Source: Clostridia bacterium (lineage in GTDB: Bacteria > Bacillota > Clostridia > TANB77 > UBA1234). Taken from it: 64,000 nt of DNA. Below, piece after piece: positions 1 through 9,248 of this stretch. How positions within the stretch are numbered: position 1 is the first letter of the stretch; each line of letters begins with the position of its first letter. A model generated the notes under the pieces. It did not search any database, had not been told where the DNA came from, and worked only from the letters and a program-made list of their open reading frames with translations. A program made the position numbers and the translations under genes. The stretch covers positions 1 to 64,000 of the forward strand of contig JAFYBZ010000041.1 in assembly GCA_017539905.1 (NCBI GenBank), written 5' to 3'.

Positions 1-1
1 A

Positions 2-331
2 GTTTTAGATATGCCCCTACTCGATACTAGTAATGGAAATGATTTAATTGGAAAATTTATTTCAGATATTGTTCTTCAGATTCTTTCATTTGTTGCCGAA
101 AACGAAAGAATGGCAATTAAACAAAGACAAGCTGAAGGAATAAAAATTGCCATGGAAAAAGGAATTAAATTTGGAAGACCAAGAGCTAAACTTCCAGAAA
201 ATCATTTAGAGATTTTTTATGGTTATTTATGTAATGATTTATCTTGTGCAAATGCACTTGAACTTTTGGAAATCTCAAGAGGTACATTTTTTAAATTATT
301 GAAAAGATATAAAGAAGTTATTATGTATTAA
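2..331 (+). CDS. Serine recombinase (resolvase/invertase), C-terminal part, cut by window edge
   Basis: The reading frame is open from base 2, upstream of the first ATG at 11, so the gene begins outside the window. It enters with the motif VLDMPLLDT, typical of the end of the resolvase catalytic domain. This is followed by a long helix (ENERMAIKQRQAEGIKIAMEKG) and the FGRPR linker, and it ends in a short helix-turn-helix (ANALELLEISRGTFFKLLKR). The catalytic serine would lie upstream and cannot be seen. The family performs site-specific DNA inversion or resolution. No att site or inverted repeat is visible here, so its target is unknown. Confidence 0.85.
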   Translation, partial: VLDMPLLDTSNGNDLIGKFISDIVLQILSFVAENERMAIKQRQAEGIKIAMEKGIKFGRPRAKLPENHLEIFYGYLCNDLSCANALELLEISRGTFFKLLKRYKEVIMY

Positions 332-361
332 AAAAGTTAGGCCCTTTAGCCTAACTTTTTT
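331..361. terminator. Bidirectional terminator shared by recombinase and PIN toxin
   Basis: Stem GTTAGGC (336-342) pairs with GCCTAAC (349-355) around a six-base loop. It has an A run before and a T run after, so it works for both converging genes. The stop codon of the minus-strand toxin (346-348) lies in the loop. Confidence 0.85.
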
Positions 362-720
362 ATTAAATTCTCTAGTTTTTTATCAAATGTCTTTACTTCC
401 TGGCCTTCTATTTTACCATACGCATATAAAATACAATCTACTAGATCAATATTAGTTTTTGAATATACTTTAAATGTTTCATATATCAACGCTCTATCTA
501 CAAAATAGATGTTATTTTGAGCCATTAATTCTATTACTAATGTATATATAATTTCCTTTTCAACTTTATAAAGCTTCTTAAGTACATAGCAAGCCTCAAT
601 TATAACTTCATTTGGAATTAGGATATCGTTATTATCTATTATCTCTCTTGCTTTTTTATTTAGTTTTTCATCATCATTTAATAGATATCTTAATATTATA
701 TTTGTGTCCACAATTACCAT
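346..720 (-). CDS. PIN-domain ribonuclease toxin (VapC-like)
   Basis: The 124-residue protein has the PIN layout: Asp5 in MVIVDTN, a mid-protein glutamate (EVIIEACYVL), and C-terminal acidic residues in NIDLVDCILYAYGK and TFDKKL. PIN toxins are Mg-dependent endoribonucleases that usually cut tRNA or rRNA. Its ATG follows directly on the TAG stop of the upstream antitoxin gene with no gap, so translation is probably coupled. The last codons form one arm of the terminator. The toxin class is clear; its RNA target cannot be told from sequence. Confidence 0.85.
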   Translation of the reverse strand: MVIVDTNIILRYLLNDDEKLNKKAREIIDNNDILIPNEVIIEACYVLKKLYKVEKEIIYTLVIELMAQNNIYFVDRALIYETFKVYSKTNIDLVDCILYAYGKIEGQEVKTFDKKLENLIKKLG

Positions 721-1002
721 CTACTCGTGCGCCTCCATTTCCCAAATTCCACTTTCTTTGCTAATTAAATCTTTATTTGCATATTGAGAAAGATAACCCG
801 AAAGACTTTTGATTTTCTTCTCTTTTTTTACTTCTTTTTTATTATTTTTTATTTCAAATGGAATTGCTGATTGAATGCATATTTGAGTATAAAACATATT
901 TATTGCTTCTGAGCTAGTTAAGCCAAGATCTTTTAATACCTTCTCTGCTTTTTTCCTTATAGCTGGTTCCATCCTAACATGTAATGTACTAGTTTTTGGC
1001 AT
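721..1002 (-). CDS. RelB/DinJ-family antitoxin
   Basis: The N-terminus (STLHVRMEPAIRKKAEKVLKDLGLTSSEAINMFYTQI) matches the ribbon-helix-helix domain of RelB/DinJ antitoxins, which bind operator DNA as dimers. The lysine-rich C-terminal part should wrap the toxin. I chose the ATG at 1002 because the in-frame GTG at 1011 is part of the ribosome binding site AGAGGTG. It is first gene of a two-gene operon with the PIN toxin. RelB/DinJ antitoxins more often pair with RelE/YafQ toxins, so this is a mixed pair. Confidence 0.85.
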   Translation of the reverse strand: MPKTSTLHVRMEPAIRKKAEKVLKDLGLTSSEAINMFYTQICIQSAIPFEIKNNKKEVKKEKKIKSLSGYLSQYANKDLISKESGIWEMEAHE

Positions 1003-1022
1003 ATTAATCACCTCTTTATACT

Positions 1023-1066
1023 ATTGTATCACATTTTTATTTATATGTAAATACAATGTATCACAT
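1023..1066 (-). promoter_or_regulatory. Promoter and operator repeats of the toxin-antitoxin operon
   Basis: Reading the minus strand, -35 TTTACA (1046-1051) and -10 TACAAT (1023-1028) are 17 bases apart. The ten-base sequence TGTATCACAT (plus strand) occurs twice, at 1025-1034 over the -10 and at 1057-1066 just upstream of the -35. The copies are 32 bases apart, about three helical turns, which fits binding of two antitoxin dimers on one DNA face. Confidence 0.7.
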
Positions 1067-1192
1067 TATATATAAAAAAAAGAAAAACCTTATTCAAAAC
1101 ACTTAAAAAAAAATACACAGAGAAATAGAACTTTGGAGATGGATTGAAGAAACATAAAATTTTCAGTTATAATTCCCGATCACTTTCTGATA

Positions 1193-1201
1193 TGATATAA
1201 T
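1193..1201 (+). promoter_or_regulatory. Extended -10 promoter
   Basis: TGATATAAT gives a consensus extended -10 about 24 bases before the 1225 start codon. No clear -35 is seen. Confidence 0.6.
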
Positions 1202-1224
1202 CATGAATAGAAAGGAGAGTACGA

Positions 1225-2109
1225 ATGAAAAAATTACTTATTATACTAACAATTATTATGATGTTCTCGGTCGCTTTGGCATCTGAAGAGTCTTCAGGTG
1301 ATTATATAACTGTTTTTGAAGGAAATGAGAGTTATAAAGTATATTTGGATAAAGAGGAAAAAACCATTAAAGGCTTTGTTTACAGTCCAATTGAATTGTA
1401 CGATATTTCCATTCCTAGTGGTGAATTCGTTGATATCGAATTAAGAAAGGTCGCCAATTCAAAAAACAACTCATATACTCCTGTTGCGTGTTATCATAAT
1501 TCAACTTCACTTGATTATGGAGATTTAACTATTATTCATAGAATAATGTTTGAACCAGATGTGTATCGAGAAGATGATATTAATATAGATTATTATCATT
1601 TTGATGATACAAAGATTTCATCATTTATTAATCTTGATAAAGATTTAAAATTATATAAACAAATTACGCTCAGCAAATCGGGAACTTTTCAAGAGCCATC
1701 GGAAAGTGATGTAATAAAGTCAATTGAATACGAAGAAAAAGTTGATATTTTATACATATATGGTAACGATAATTTTATATCTAAATCAACAAATCCAATT
1801 GACAATTTAAAAGTTTATGCAAGGGTTGGTGACACAGAAGGATTTATAATTCTAGAAGAAGGATCATATTGGAAAGATGGTTCAATTTATTACGATGGAA
1901 TAAAAACAAATGATAGAAATTATGGATATGTATCATCTTCAGAATTAAAAAATGAAAATACTACAGAGCTTAATAAAGATATTGATAGCAAAAAAATAAT
2001 AATTGATAATTCAAATAATAATACTTTAACAATCGCATTATGCATTGTACCAATTATCATTATTTTAGTAATCATTTTATTAATAAACAAAAAATTTAAA
2101 CAATTTTAA
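1225..2109 (+). CDS. Exported membrane-anchored protein of unknown function
   Basis: The 294-residue protein starts with a signal peptide (MKKLLIILTIIMMFSVALAS), has an acidic extracytoplasmic region of about 240 residues, and ends in one membrane helix (roughly residues 266-288) with a short basic tail KKFKQF. It would therefore sit on the outer face of the membrane. AAAGGAG lies seven bases before the ATG. I recognise no domain. It appears monocistronic, with its own extended -10 promoter, and is followed by two hairpins at 2197-2255. Confidence 0.75.
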   Translation: MKKLLIILTIIMMFSVALASEESSGDYITVFEGNESYKVYLDKEEKTIKGFVYSPIELYDISIPSGEFVDIELRKVANSKNNSYTPVACYHNSTSLDYGDLTIIHRIMFEPDVYREDDINIDYYHFDDTKISSFINLDKDLKLYKQITLSKSGTFQEPSESDVIKSIEYEEKVDILYIYGNDNFISKSTNPIDNLKVYARVGDTEGFIILEEGSYWKDGSIYYDGIKTNDRNYGYVSSSELKNENTTELNKDIDSKKIIIDNSNNNTLTIALCIVPIIIILVIILLINKKFKQF

Positions 2110-2196
2110 TAGAATACAATTAAATGGTGAAGAGAAATCCCATAATAGTACGCAAACATAGGTTCAGCAAGTAAGTACCTTAAATTTAGCTAACTT

Positions 2197-2255
2197 GATT
2201 CTTGGGACACACCCAAGAATCATTTTTTCATGATTTCTGGGTGTGTCCCAAAATC
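2197..2255. repeat. Double hairpin, mutually complementary, acting as terminator
   Basis: Two adjacent hairpins: GATTCTTGGG/CCCAAGAATC with loop ACACA (2197-2221), followed by a T run, and a second imperfect one (2232-2255) with loop TGTGT. The second is close to the reverse complement of the first, so the pair can also fold as one long hairpin. The first copy is the exact reverse complement of the terminator at 14921-14945. Confidence 0.7.
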
Positions 2256-2280
2256 ATTTGTTACCTTTTCGTTACAATTA

Positions 2281-2309
2281 TTTACTTAAAACCTAATCAA
2301 TACTAAAAT
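2281..2309 (+). promoter_or_regulatory. Sigma-A-type promoter of the 2340 lipoprotein
   Basis: -35 TTTACT (2281-2286), a 17-base spacer, and -10 TAAAAT (2304-2309). Confidence 0.6.
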
Positions 2310-2339
2310 ATATTTAAATTCAAGAAAGGAGCTTATGAA

Positions 2340-2894
2340 ATGAATGCTATTAAATTATTATGTTTAGTTCTTGCTTTAGTAGTTGTTGTTTTTGCATTCG
2401 CAGCATGTGAAGATAAAAAAGAATCTGAAGTTCAAGAGCAAGTTGTAGAAGAAGTTGTTGAGACAGTTGAAGAAACAGAAAATGATATTATCGATGGTAT
2501 GCCAAATCCAATCGTTGAATATGATTCTGTTGAGGATGCTGTAATGCAAGTTGGTCACTTATGCCCTCTTCCAACAATTTATGAAAGATACAACAAAAAA
2601 GCACAAGTTATTTCTAATTCTTTAATCGAAATCATTTATACAGATGATCAAGGTGAAGTTCTTAGAATTCGTGAAGAAGCTAGACCTTCTGGAGATATTA
2701 GTGGAGTTTATACAGAATTTGCTTATACTAACACAATCCAAGTAGGTGGAAATGATGTTACAATCAATGGTGATTCTGAAGATTCTATTACTTTAGTTAC
2801 ATGGAATGATGGTGCTTATTCACATTCTATTAACTATGCAGAAGGACATTCTCAAGAAGAAGTTAGTGCTGTAGTTGCAGAAATTAATGCATAA
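2340..2894 (+). CDS. Putative small lipoprotein, function unknown
   Basis: The 184-residue protein has a hydrophobic leader ending in FAFAAC at about residue 22, a likely lipobox cysteine. An acidic linker rich in E and V follows, then a soluble domain of about 130 residues. It would be lipid-anchored outside the cell, provided Lgt is active (see lgt). AGGAG lies eight bases before the ATG. The gene stands alone between its own promoter and a bidirectional terminator. No family is recognised. Confidence 0.7.
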   Translation: MNAIKLLCLVLALVVVVFAFAACEDKKESEVQEQVVEEVVETVEETENDIIDGMPNPIVEYDSVEDAVMQVGHLCPLPTIYERYNKKAQVISNSLIEIIYTDDQGEVLRIREEARPSGDISGVYTEFAYTNTIQVGGNDVTINGDSEDSITLVTWNDGAYSHSINYAEGHSQEEVSAVVAEINA

Positions 2895-2904
2895 TTAAAT
2901 ATTA

Positions 2905-2937
2905 AAACCTCTCAAAGTTATTCTTTGAGAGGTTTAT
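2905..2937. terminator. Bidirectional terminator overlapping queH end
   Basis: AAACCTCTCAAAG pairs with CTTTGAGAGGTTT around a five-base loop, with T runs on both strands. The queH stop codon (2918-2920) lies in the loop. Confidence 0.85.
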
Positions 2938-3550
2938 TTTTTTGTCTTTTATTTCTTTCTTGCTCTTCTCTATTTTTTCTATGTCTTTCTTCTTCTTGCT
3001 TTTTGAAATTATCTCTTTGAAACTCGGCTTCATCTCTGCTAAAAATACATCCACAATATTTTTGTCTATATAAACCTGCATCCTTAGCCATTTGTTGCCC
3101 TTCGTAATATCCTTCTCTAAAATCATAATATACAAATTCTATTCCGTATTCCCTACACAATTCTTCACATACTTTCTTTAACAAATCATGTTTTTGATAA
3201 GGACTTACTAGTAAAGTAGTTGTAAAACAATCATATCCGTTTTCTTTTGCATACTTTACTGACATTTCTAATCTCATTCGGTAACAATATTCACATCTTA
3301 TGCCATTATAGTTTGCAACCGCTTGTAAAAATTCATTTAAGTTATAATGATCATGTATTAATAGTGGTATATTTACCATTTTGGTATATTCTTTTAGCGT
3401 TTCTAATCTGTGTTTATATTCATCAAATGGTTGAATATTGGGATTATACCAATAGCTAGTTATATCATTATATCCTTCTTCTCGAAGTCTCTTAATTACA
3501 TATGTGCTACATGGTGCACAACATGTGTGCATTAAAATTTTCTTACTCAT
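2918..3550 (-). CDS. queH: Epoxyqueuosine reductase QueH
   Basis: The 210-residue protein carries the QueH signature: adjacent cysteines 10 and 11 in MHTCCAPC, a second pair in RCEYCYRMR, and KYCGCIFSRDEAE. Together these ligate an iron-sulfur cluster and a mononuclear iron. QueH reduces epoxyqueuosine to queuosine in the tRNA wobble position and replaces the cobalamin-dependent QueG. The C-terminus is a charged low-complexity tail (KKQEEERHRKNREEQERNKR), beyond the usual end. Its ATG overlaps the stop of the upstream zinc-ribbon gene by four bases, so they are translationally coupled. Confidence 0.95.
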   Translation of the reverse strand: MSKKILMHTCCAPCSTYVIKRLREEGYNDITSYWYNPNIQPFDEYKHRLETLKEYTKMVNIPLLIHDHYNLNEFLQAVANYNGIRCEYCYRMRLEMSVKYAKENGYDCFTTTLLVSPYQKHDLLKKVCEELCREYGIEFVYYDFREGYYEGQQMAKDAGLYRQKYCGCIFSRDEAEFQRDNFKKQEEERHRKNREEQERNKRQKNKPLKE

Positions 3551-4623
3551 ATTTGCTTACCATCCAAATAAAATCTAATTCTTTTTCCTTGAATTACATC
3601 GCTCTTACTAATAGATCTATCTAAAATCACTTTAGATTCTAAAGGCCTATATGTAATCTCCGATACATCTCTTATAAAGTTTATTCTAAGAGCCTGGTTT
3701 CTATAGCGTCTTGGAATTGTTAATACTAATAGTGCTAAAGCAAAAAGGTAAAGCGAAATTGCTGATATTCCAATTGAATCAATATGTCCAAAAACAGAAT
3801 ATATAAAAAATCCCATTGATATTAATAACCCAATTAGAAGAATAATCTTTACGACGCTCTTTAATTTTGAAGGTGAATAACTATTTGATTTTACAGCATT
3901 TGTAACCCATTTTCCTGTTGTATCATTCATAACAAAATTAAAGTTTCCATTATTTAATGATACTTTTGCAAGCCAAATTGGTAAATATGCTTGAACTTTA
4001 TCAACAGTATATATATTGCAATCTACTATTCCATTTTCAAGTTTAATCTTTTCAAATACTGCCTTTTCTATCTTCTTTAGTGATTTGGTTAATATATATT
4101 TATCATTATATAATTCTGTATAAGTTCCGCTCAAATAGATTGGATTAAACTCTTTCATATTTGAATAATTGAAAGGTTCTATTGAACAAATAAAATTGTC
4201 ATCTACATTTTTGCTTCCATCCTGCACGATAGAATATAATTCTTTTCTTCTTTTTTCCATGCTGCGTTCTACTTCTTCATCGCCAGAGCGTTCATGAAAA
4301 GAAATTTTTTCATACAAATCAACGCCATAATTGAAAATTGTACATGGAACATATATAGGGGTTAGAGAAGTAATCTGGCAATCCGAATCATTTTTTATTA
4401 ATCCATTTAATTTCATAAAACCTTTTAATAGTTTTTCTGCTGCATTATTAGAATTTTTAAATTCAACAATAGCTTCCGGGACAAACTCTTCATTAAATTT
4501 TTCTTTTATAAAATGAACACTACCACAATAAGCGCATTTAACATTTACCAAAGAATTTGCTTTTAACTCAGCTCCACAACTACTACAACGCAAAATGCTA
4601 TTTTCTTCGTTCAAGAGAATCAT
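3547..4623 (-). CDS. Zinc-ribbon membrane protein (TFIIB-type ribbon)
   Basis: The 358-residue protein opens with a zinc ribbon (LRCSSCGAEL then VKCAYCGSVHF, four cysteines). It has a soluble middle of about 220 residues and two membrane helices near residues 260-310, with a C-terminal cytoplasmic tail. Related bacterial proteins are annotated only as TFIIB-type zinc-ribbon proteins; no activity is established. It lies between a similar gene (4630-5808) and queH with very short spacing, so all belong to one operon below ruvB. A role in metal or membrane quality control would be a guess. Confidence 0.75.
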   Translation of the reverse strand: MILLNEENSILRCSSCGAELKANSLVNVKCAYCGSVHFIKEKFNEEFVPEAIVEFKNSNNAAEKLLKGFMKLNGLIKNDSDCQITSLTPIYVPCTIFNYGVDLYEKISFHERSGDEEVERSMEKRRKELYSIVQDGSKNVDDNFICSIEPFNYSNMKEFNPIYLSGTYTELYNDKYILTKSLKKIEKAVFEKIKLENGIVDCNIYTVDKVQAYLPIWLAKVSLNNGNFNFVMNDTTGKWVTNAVKSNSYSPSKLKSVVKIILLIGLLISMGFFIYSVFGHIDSIGISAISLYLFALALLVLTIPRRYRNQALRINFIRDVSEITYRPLESKVILDRSISKSDVIQGKRIRFYLDGKQI

Positions 4624-4629
4624 CCTCCA

Positions 4630-5808
4630 TTAGTCGATTTTTATGTCTTTATTCCATGTTATTCCATAAAATGCAAAACCTTTGCTTTCAAAATCATTAA
4701 TTGTTTTAAATCTAACTAAATAAACAAAAACGCCAACAACAATCGCTCCTACCAAAGCAATTAAAAATGCGCTTTCCCCAAAAAACAAATCTAAAATCGG
4801 TTTGTTAAAAAGAACCATAAGTATAAGTAAAAATGTCAAAAACGCAGAAGATTTTTGTGCTGAACGATCATTGTGACTTACACTTTTTCCAACTATCCTT
4901 CCATTCTGACCGTTGATAAGCATTGTGTGATACTTTCCTTGGCAATAGTCTTTATAAATATATACTGGCAATAGCCATACTTCTTCTTTAATATTCTCAA
5001 TTTTCAATTCTTCGTAGCAAACATTTTGAGCATTTAAATCTTCTTTAACATACAAATCATGATTAATACTTCTAACAATTCTATCTTTAACTTCAGCCTC
5101 ATCCCTACTATACGAATCAATGTTATCTAGTATAATATCATTGCTATATTGCGCGCTTTTAAAGTTTTGTATTGTTGAAAAATCAAAATCTAAACATCTC
5201 TCTGCTAAATTTCTATTAATTGATTTTCCTATATATCTAAAGGTTATGATTTTTTCATTTACTGAAAATTTCTTTTTGTTCCATTTACCATTCATATATC
5301 CAGATGCCTCTACATTATCATATGAAACTAAATAAGGAACAAAAGTTGCAAATACATTATTTGGTGTGAAATCATAGGAATCTATACAATTACATATAAT
5401 ATTTGAAATACTATTTCTAGTGATTGCAAAAGGAATTATTTTGGAAACCTTATATCCTTTAGCCTCTCCAATTCTTTTTTTACTTTCCCTAAAGCAAAAC
5501 GGACAACTATTGTTTTTTACATTAACATTGTGAACAAATTCACTTTTGCAAGAAAGACATGAATATACAAATTGCTCCTTGCTAGGAATTTCTTGTGATC
5601 CATCACTATCTAATAGTTTTTTAATATACGAGTCTGATCCGGTTATCTCTTGTTTTCTTTTCTCTACTATCTCTTCAACATACTTAGAAAATTCCGAAAC
5701 ATTAACTCTAGACACTTCAACCTTTTGTCCACAGTGTTCACAATAAACGTATTCACTATTTATTATATATACTATATTTCCACCACAATTAGGGCATGCC
5801 ATTTTCAT
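4630..5808 (-). CDS. Double zinc-ribbon membrane protein
   Basis: The 392-residue protein has a first ribbon at the N-terminus (MACPNCGG..YCEHCGQK) and a second near residues 83-105 (YSCLSCKSEF..SCPFCFRES). A soluble domain follows and then two membrane helices near residues 318-360. The domain order resembles the downstream gene at 3547, suggesting duplication within the operon. It starts with an ATG behind GGAGG. Function unknown. Confidence 0.75.
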   Translation of the reverse strand: MKMACPNCGGNIVYIINSEYVYCEHCGQKVEVSRVNVSEFSKYVEEIVEKRKQEITGSDSYIKKLLDSDGSQEIPSKEQFVYSCLSCKSEFVHNVNVKNNSCPFCFRESKKRIGEAKGYKVSKIIPFAITRNSISNIICNCIDSYDFTPNNVFATFVPYLVSYDNVEASGYMNGKWNKKKFSVNEKIITFRYIGKSINRNLAERCLDFDFSTIQNFKSAQYSNDIILDNIDSYSRDEAEVKDRIVRSINHDLYVKEDLNAQNVCYEELKIENIKEEVWLLPVYIYKDYCQGKYHTMLINGQNGRIVGKSVSHNDRSAQKSSAFLTFLLILMVLFNKPILDLFFGESAFLIALVGAIVVGVFVYLVRFKTINDFESKGFAFYGITWNKDIKID

Positions 5809-5843
5809 GGAGAAATCCTCCTTCTTTTGTATATTAATAGTAT

Positions 5844-6887
5844 CTAAAACATTGTTTCCTGATTATCATTTGTTGTCTTTTTATTTTCCACAAATGGAAT
5901 ATTCAAATGGTTATATGCGGCTGGTGTTACGCTTCTTCCACGCGGAGTACGATTAATATATCCTATTTGCATTAAGTATGGTTCTATTACATCTTCAACT
6001 GTATCTACGTCTTCACCAATTACTGATGCAATTGTATCTAGTCCTACAGGACCACCTGCAAACTTCTTAATGATATTTTCGAGATAACGAATATCGTTAT
6101 TGTCTAATCCTATCTTATCTACTTCTAAACTATTTAATGCCATATCAGCTATCTCATCTGTAATTACGCCATCATTTTTAACTTGTGCAAAATCTCTTAC
6201 TCTCTTTAGTAGTCTATTAGCAATTCTTGGTGTACCACGGCTACGAGATGCGATTTCTTTTGCTCCTTTATCTGTTATTTCAATATTTAAGATTGATGCT
6301 GATCTTTTTACAATTGATTCCAATTGTTCGTTTGAATACATTTCAAGTCTATTTATAATTCCAAATCTATCTCTTAAAGGAGATGACAAACTTCCTGCTT
6401 TTGTAGTTGCACCAATTAAAGTAAATTTAGGCAAATCAAGTCTAATCGAACGCGCACTTGGTCCTTTACCAATAATAATATCCAAAGAAAAATCTTCCAT
6501 AGCAGGATATAATATTTCTTCTACACTTCTATTTAATCTATGAATCTCATCAATGAATAATACATCACCTGGATTTAAGTTTGTCAAAAGCGCTGCTAAA
6601 TCACCTTGCTTTTCAATTGCAGGTCCTGATGTTATTCTAATGTTTGCCCCCATTTCATTTGCAATAATTGCAGAAAGAGTAGTTTTACCAAGTCCTGGAG
6701 GGCCATATAGTAGAACATGGTCTAATGGTTCTCCTCTTTGCTTCGCAGCTTCAATATATATTTTTAAATTTTCTTTTATCTTTTCTTGTCCAACATAGTC
6801 TTCTAATTTTCTAGGTCTTAAACTATTTTCAATTTCATTATCTTCATTAGAAAAACCAGGACAAATAATTCTTTCTTCTTCGTCCAT
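5844..6887 (-). CDS. ruvB: Holliday junction branch migration helicase RuvB
   Basis: The 347-residue protein has Walker [10 protein letters not shown] (residues 62-70), Walker [10 protein letters not shown], the sensor region [19 protein letters not shown], and a C-terminal winged helix ([14 protein letters not shown]). This is the full RuvB layout. As a hexamer with RuvA it drives branch migration of Holliday junctions in recombination repair. ruvA is not adjacent here. It sits in a minus-strand run with the LysR gene upstream (14 bases) and the zinc-ribbon genes downstream. Confidence 0.97.
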   Translation of the reverse strand: MDEEERIICPGFSNEDNEIENSLRPRKLEDYVGQEKIKENLKIYIEAAKQRGEPLDHVLLYGPPGLGKTTLSAIIANEMGANIRITSGPAIEKQGDLAALLTNLNPGDVLFIDEIHRLNRSVEEILYPAMEDFSLDIIIGKGPSARSIRLDLPKFTLIGATTKAGSLSSPLRDRFGIINRLEMYSNEQLESIVKRSASILNIEITDKGAKEIASRSRGTPRIANRLLKRVRDFAQVKNDGVITDEIADMALNSLEVDKIGLDNNDIRYLENIIKKFAGGPVGLDTIASVIGEDVDTVEDVIEPYLMQIGYINRTPRGRSVTPAAYNHLNIPFVENKKTTNDNQETMF

Positions 6888-6901
6888 CTTTATTACCTTT
6901 C

Positions 6902-7798
6902 TTACTTAATTTCTTCTTTTATATACTCTACAAATTTCTTAACAGCAGAACTTGTAATCTTTTCATTTAAGTAAGCAATACCAACTTCTTTTCTTTCAAC
7001 CTTGAAGTCATTTGCAAGAATAACTGCATCATCACCCATCTCTTTTAATACAAGATCCTTGTTAGCGTACCCTATTACTTCTGTTTGTTTAACAAAATCT
7101 ACTAGTACTTTTCCGCTAGAAAACTCGTATTTAGGTGCTACATCTATATCATACTCTTCAAAGTTTGAATCAAGCCAAACCCTTGGATTAGAACCTTTTG
7201 AAGGAAACGCTAGATTAAAATTATTAATCTTTTTCATACTAAATTTTTCCTTCTCAAGCTTTTTATGATATTTTTTATTTGTAAAGAAGCACATATCTGC
7301 ATCAGATATTTCTTCGATTTTTACAGTATCATATTCATTTTTAATTGGAAGATTAAAGATTGATAAATCTAAGTTTCCATTAGCAATTTTTCCTAAACTA
7401 TCGATTGATTTATCATTATATACAGTTATACTTACATTTGGATAATCTTTAGAAAACTTTATAAGTGGTTTCATAAGAATAACATCAACAAGTGTAGAAC
7501 CACAACAAATTCTAAGCTCACCCTTTTCAAGGTTTTGATATTTTGCAAATAAGTTTTCAGCACTATTTAATGTTTCTAAGCTTCCATTAATATATTCATA
7601 TAATGTTTTTCCTCCTGGTGTTAATGTAACACCTTGCTTAGATCTAACGAAAAGGGTTCCACCTAGTTGATTCTCCAATTTTTTCATCGCTTGTGTTACA
7701 GCAGATTGCGAAATAAAGCATTCCTCTGCAACTTTTGTGAATGAACCAGCCTTTGCAACCTTATTAAACATTTTATAAAGTTCATAATTAATATCCAT
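6902..7798 (-). CDS. LysR-family transcriptional regulator
   Basis: The 298-residue protein has the N-terminal LysR helix-turn-helix ([19 protein letters not shown], then [18 protein letters not shown]) and a two-lobed effector-binding domain (from about residue 90). Such proteins bind DNA as tetramers and respond to a small co-inducer. It is first in the run leading into ruvB; divergent target genes, the usual arrangement, are absent, since metK upstream has the same orientation. The ligand cannot be inferred. Confidence 0.9.
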   Translation of the reverse strand: MDINYELYKMFNKVAKAGSFTKVAEECFISQSAVTQAMKKLENQLGGTLFVRSKQGVTLTPGGKTLYEYINGSLETLNSAENLFAKYQNLEKGELRICCGSTLVDVILMKPLIKFSKDYPNVSITVYNDKSIDSLGKIANGNLDLSIFNLPIKNEYDTVKIEEISDADMCFFTNKKYHKKLEKEKFSMKKINNFNLAFPSKGSNPRVWLDSNFEEYDIDVAPKYEFSSGKVLVDFVKQTEVIGYANKDLVLKEMGDDAVILANDFKVERKEVGIAYLNEKITSSAVKKFVEYIKEEIK

Positions 7799-7883
7799 AA
7801 ATTTTCTCTCCTTACTACAATATTCCTATAATACTATTATCACATTTTATTAATGGCTTTTCAAACATTATTTGAATTTATCA

Positions 7884-9029
7884 TTAAAATGTAATAATAT
7901 GTTCCCATGGTAAATCATTTTTGCCGAAATGTCCATAGTTTGTGGTCTTTTTGTAGATAGGTTTTTGTAAATTAAGGTAATTTATTATTCCTCTTGGAGT
8001 TAATGTAAATGTTTTTTCTATTTTTGCAACAATTTCTTCCTCTGATATAGTATTAGTTCCAAATGTATCAATAAAAATAGATGTTGGATGGGCAACTCCA
8101 ATTGCATATGAAATTTGTATTTCACATTTTCTTGCATATCCATTAGCGACAACATTTTTTGCAATATGACGAGCCATATAAGCCCCGCTTCTATCTACTT
8201 TAGTAGGGTCCTTTCCAGAAAAAGCTCCACCACCATGTCTAGCATAGCCACCATAAGTATCTACGATTATTTTTCTTCCAGTAAGTCCACTATCTCCCAA
8301 AGGTCCTCCAATTACAAATCTTCCAGTTGGATTAATATAATATTTTGTGGCTTCGTCTAATAATTCATTTGGTAATACTTCAAGTATCACTTTTTCTTTT
8401 ATCTCTTTTCTTAATTCTTCAATATCTTTATCTTCTTCATGCTCTGTAGATACGACAACAGTGTCTATTCTAAAAACTTTGTCATCATCGTATTCAACTG
8501 TTATTTGAGTTTTACCATCAGGACCCAATCCTTCGATTTCATTATTCTTACGAACTTCAGTAAGTCTTTTTGAAAGCTTATGTGCATATGAAATAGCAAA
8601 AGGCATATAATCTTCTGTTTCGTCACAAGCAAATCCAAACATCATACCTTGATCTCCAGCGCCTTCTTGTTCATCAGCACCATTTTTAGATTCTAATGAT
8701 TTATCCACGCCAAGAGCTATATCTTGTGATTGCTTAGATATTAAGAATTCAATTTTGCATGTTTTATAGTCAATATCTTTATCTCCAAGATATCCTATTT
8801 CTTTAATGGTGTTTCTAACAATATTTTCTAATTCATCATTCGTATAATTTGCATTTGATGATACTTCTCCTGTAATAAATATTTTTCCCTTGCTAGCTAC
8901 ACTTTCAATAGCGACTCTAGAATTTTCATCTTTTGTTAGATAAGCATCTAATAAACTATCTGATATTAAATCACATAGTTTATCTGGATGTCCTTCAGTA
9001 ACACTTTCTGATGTAAAGAACTTCTTCAT
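7884..9029 (-). CDS. metK: S-adenosylmethionine synthetase
   Basis: It makes S-adenosylmethionine from methionine and ATP. The 381-residue protein shows [13 protein letters not shown], the GAGDQG nucleotide loop, and [17 protein letters not shown] start at ATG 9029, where AGGAG is well placed; the open frame runs eleven codons further upstream but without support. A SAM-I riboswitch with a terminator precedes it, so expression should fall when SAM is plentiful. Confidence 0.97.
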   Translation of the reverse strand: MKKFFTSESVTEGHPDKLCDLISDSLLDAYLTKDENSRVAIESVASKGKIFITGEVSSNANYTNDELENIVRNTIKEIGYLGDKDIDYKTCKIEFLISKQSQDIALGVDKSLESKNGADEQEGAGDQGMMFGFACDETEDYMPFAISYAHKLSKRLTEVRKNNEIEGLGPDGKTQITVEYDDDKVFRIDTVVVSTEHEEDKDIEELRKEIKEKVILEVLPNELLDEATKYYINPTGRFVIGGPLGDSGLTGRKIIVDTYGGYARHGGGAFSGKDPTKVDRSGAYMARHIAKNVVANGYARKCEIQISYAIGVAHPTSIFIDTFGTNTISEEEIVAKIEKTFTLTPRGIINYLNLQKPIYKKTTNYGHFGKNDLPWEHIITF

Positions 9030-9049
9030 AAAAATTTCTCCTTTCATTT

Positions 9050-9075
9050 TGGCAATTGACAATCACCATTACAAC
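9050..9075. repeat. Dispersed short palindrome, copy 1
   Basis: TGGCAATTGACAATCACCAT followed by TACAA, one member of a small intergenic repeat family (see 18187, 31882, 57754, 59461). It lies just before the metK ribosome binding site. Confidence 0.5.
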
Positions 9076-9227
9076 AAAAAACCTCGGCACTATTTAAGTG
9101 CCGAGGCATAATTTTATTTTTAAAATCATCAGCCAAAGCACTTAATGCTTTGTCGGTATTAGCACCTAACTTAAATAGGTTGCTGTGGAGTCATAAAGCC
9201 GAATCTCTCGTCCACTCTAGATAATCT
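9076..9227 (-). ncRNA. SAM-I (S-box) riboswitch with intrinsic terminator
   Basis: Read on the minus strand, the leader of metK begins TATCTAGAGTGG, continues with a GGCTTTATGA segment and CAGCAACCT, and closes with AAAGC/GCTTTGGCTGATGA. These are the conserved S-box core elements (kink-turn and SAM-binding core). The aptamer covers about 9124-9227. It is followed by a strong terminator CCTCGGCAC/GTGCCGAGG plus six T (9076-9107). Binding of SAM should stabilise the terminator and switch metK off. No promoter of its own is obvious in the 20 bases after the upstream gene. Confidence 0.92.
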
Positions 9228-9248
9228 ATATTCAATTTAATACAACAA

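Noticed and set aside
1-331. Prophage or integrated element at the left edge
   Set aside because: Only a recombinase fragment and a toxin-antitoxin pair are visible, with no phage structural genes or attachment repeats in the window.
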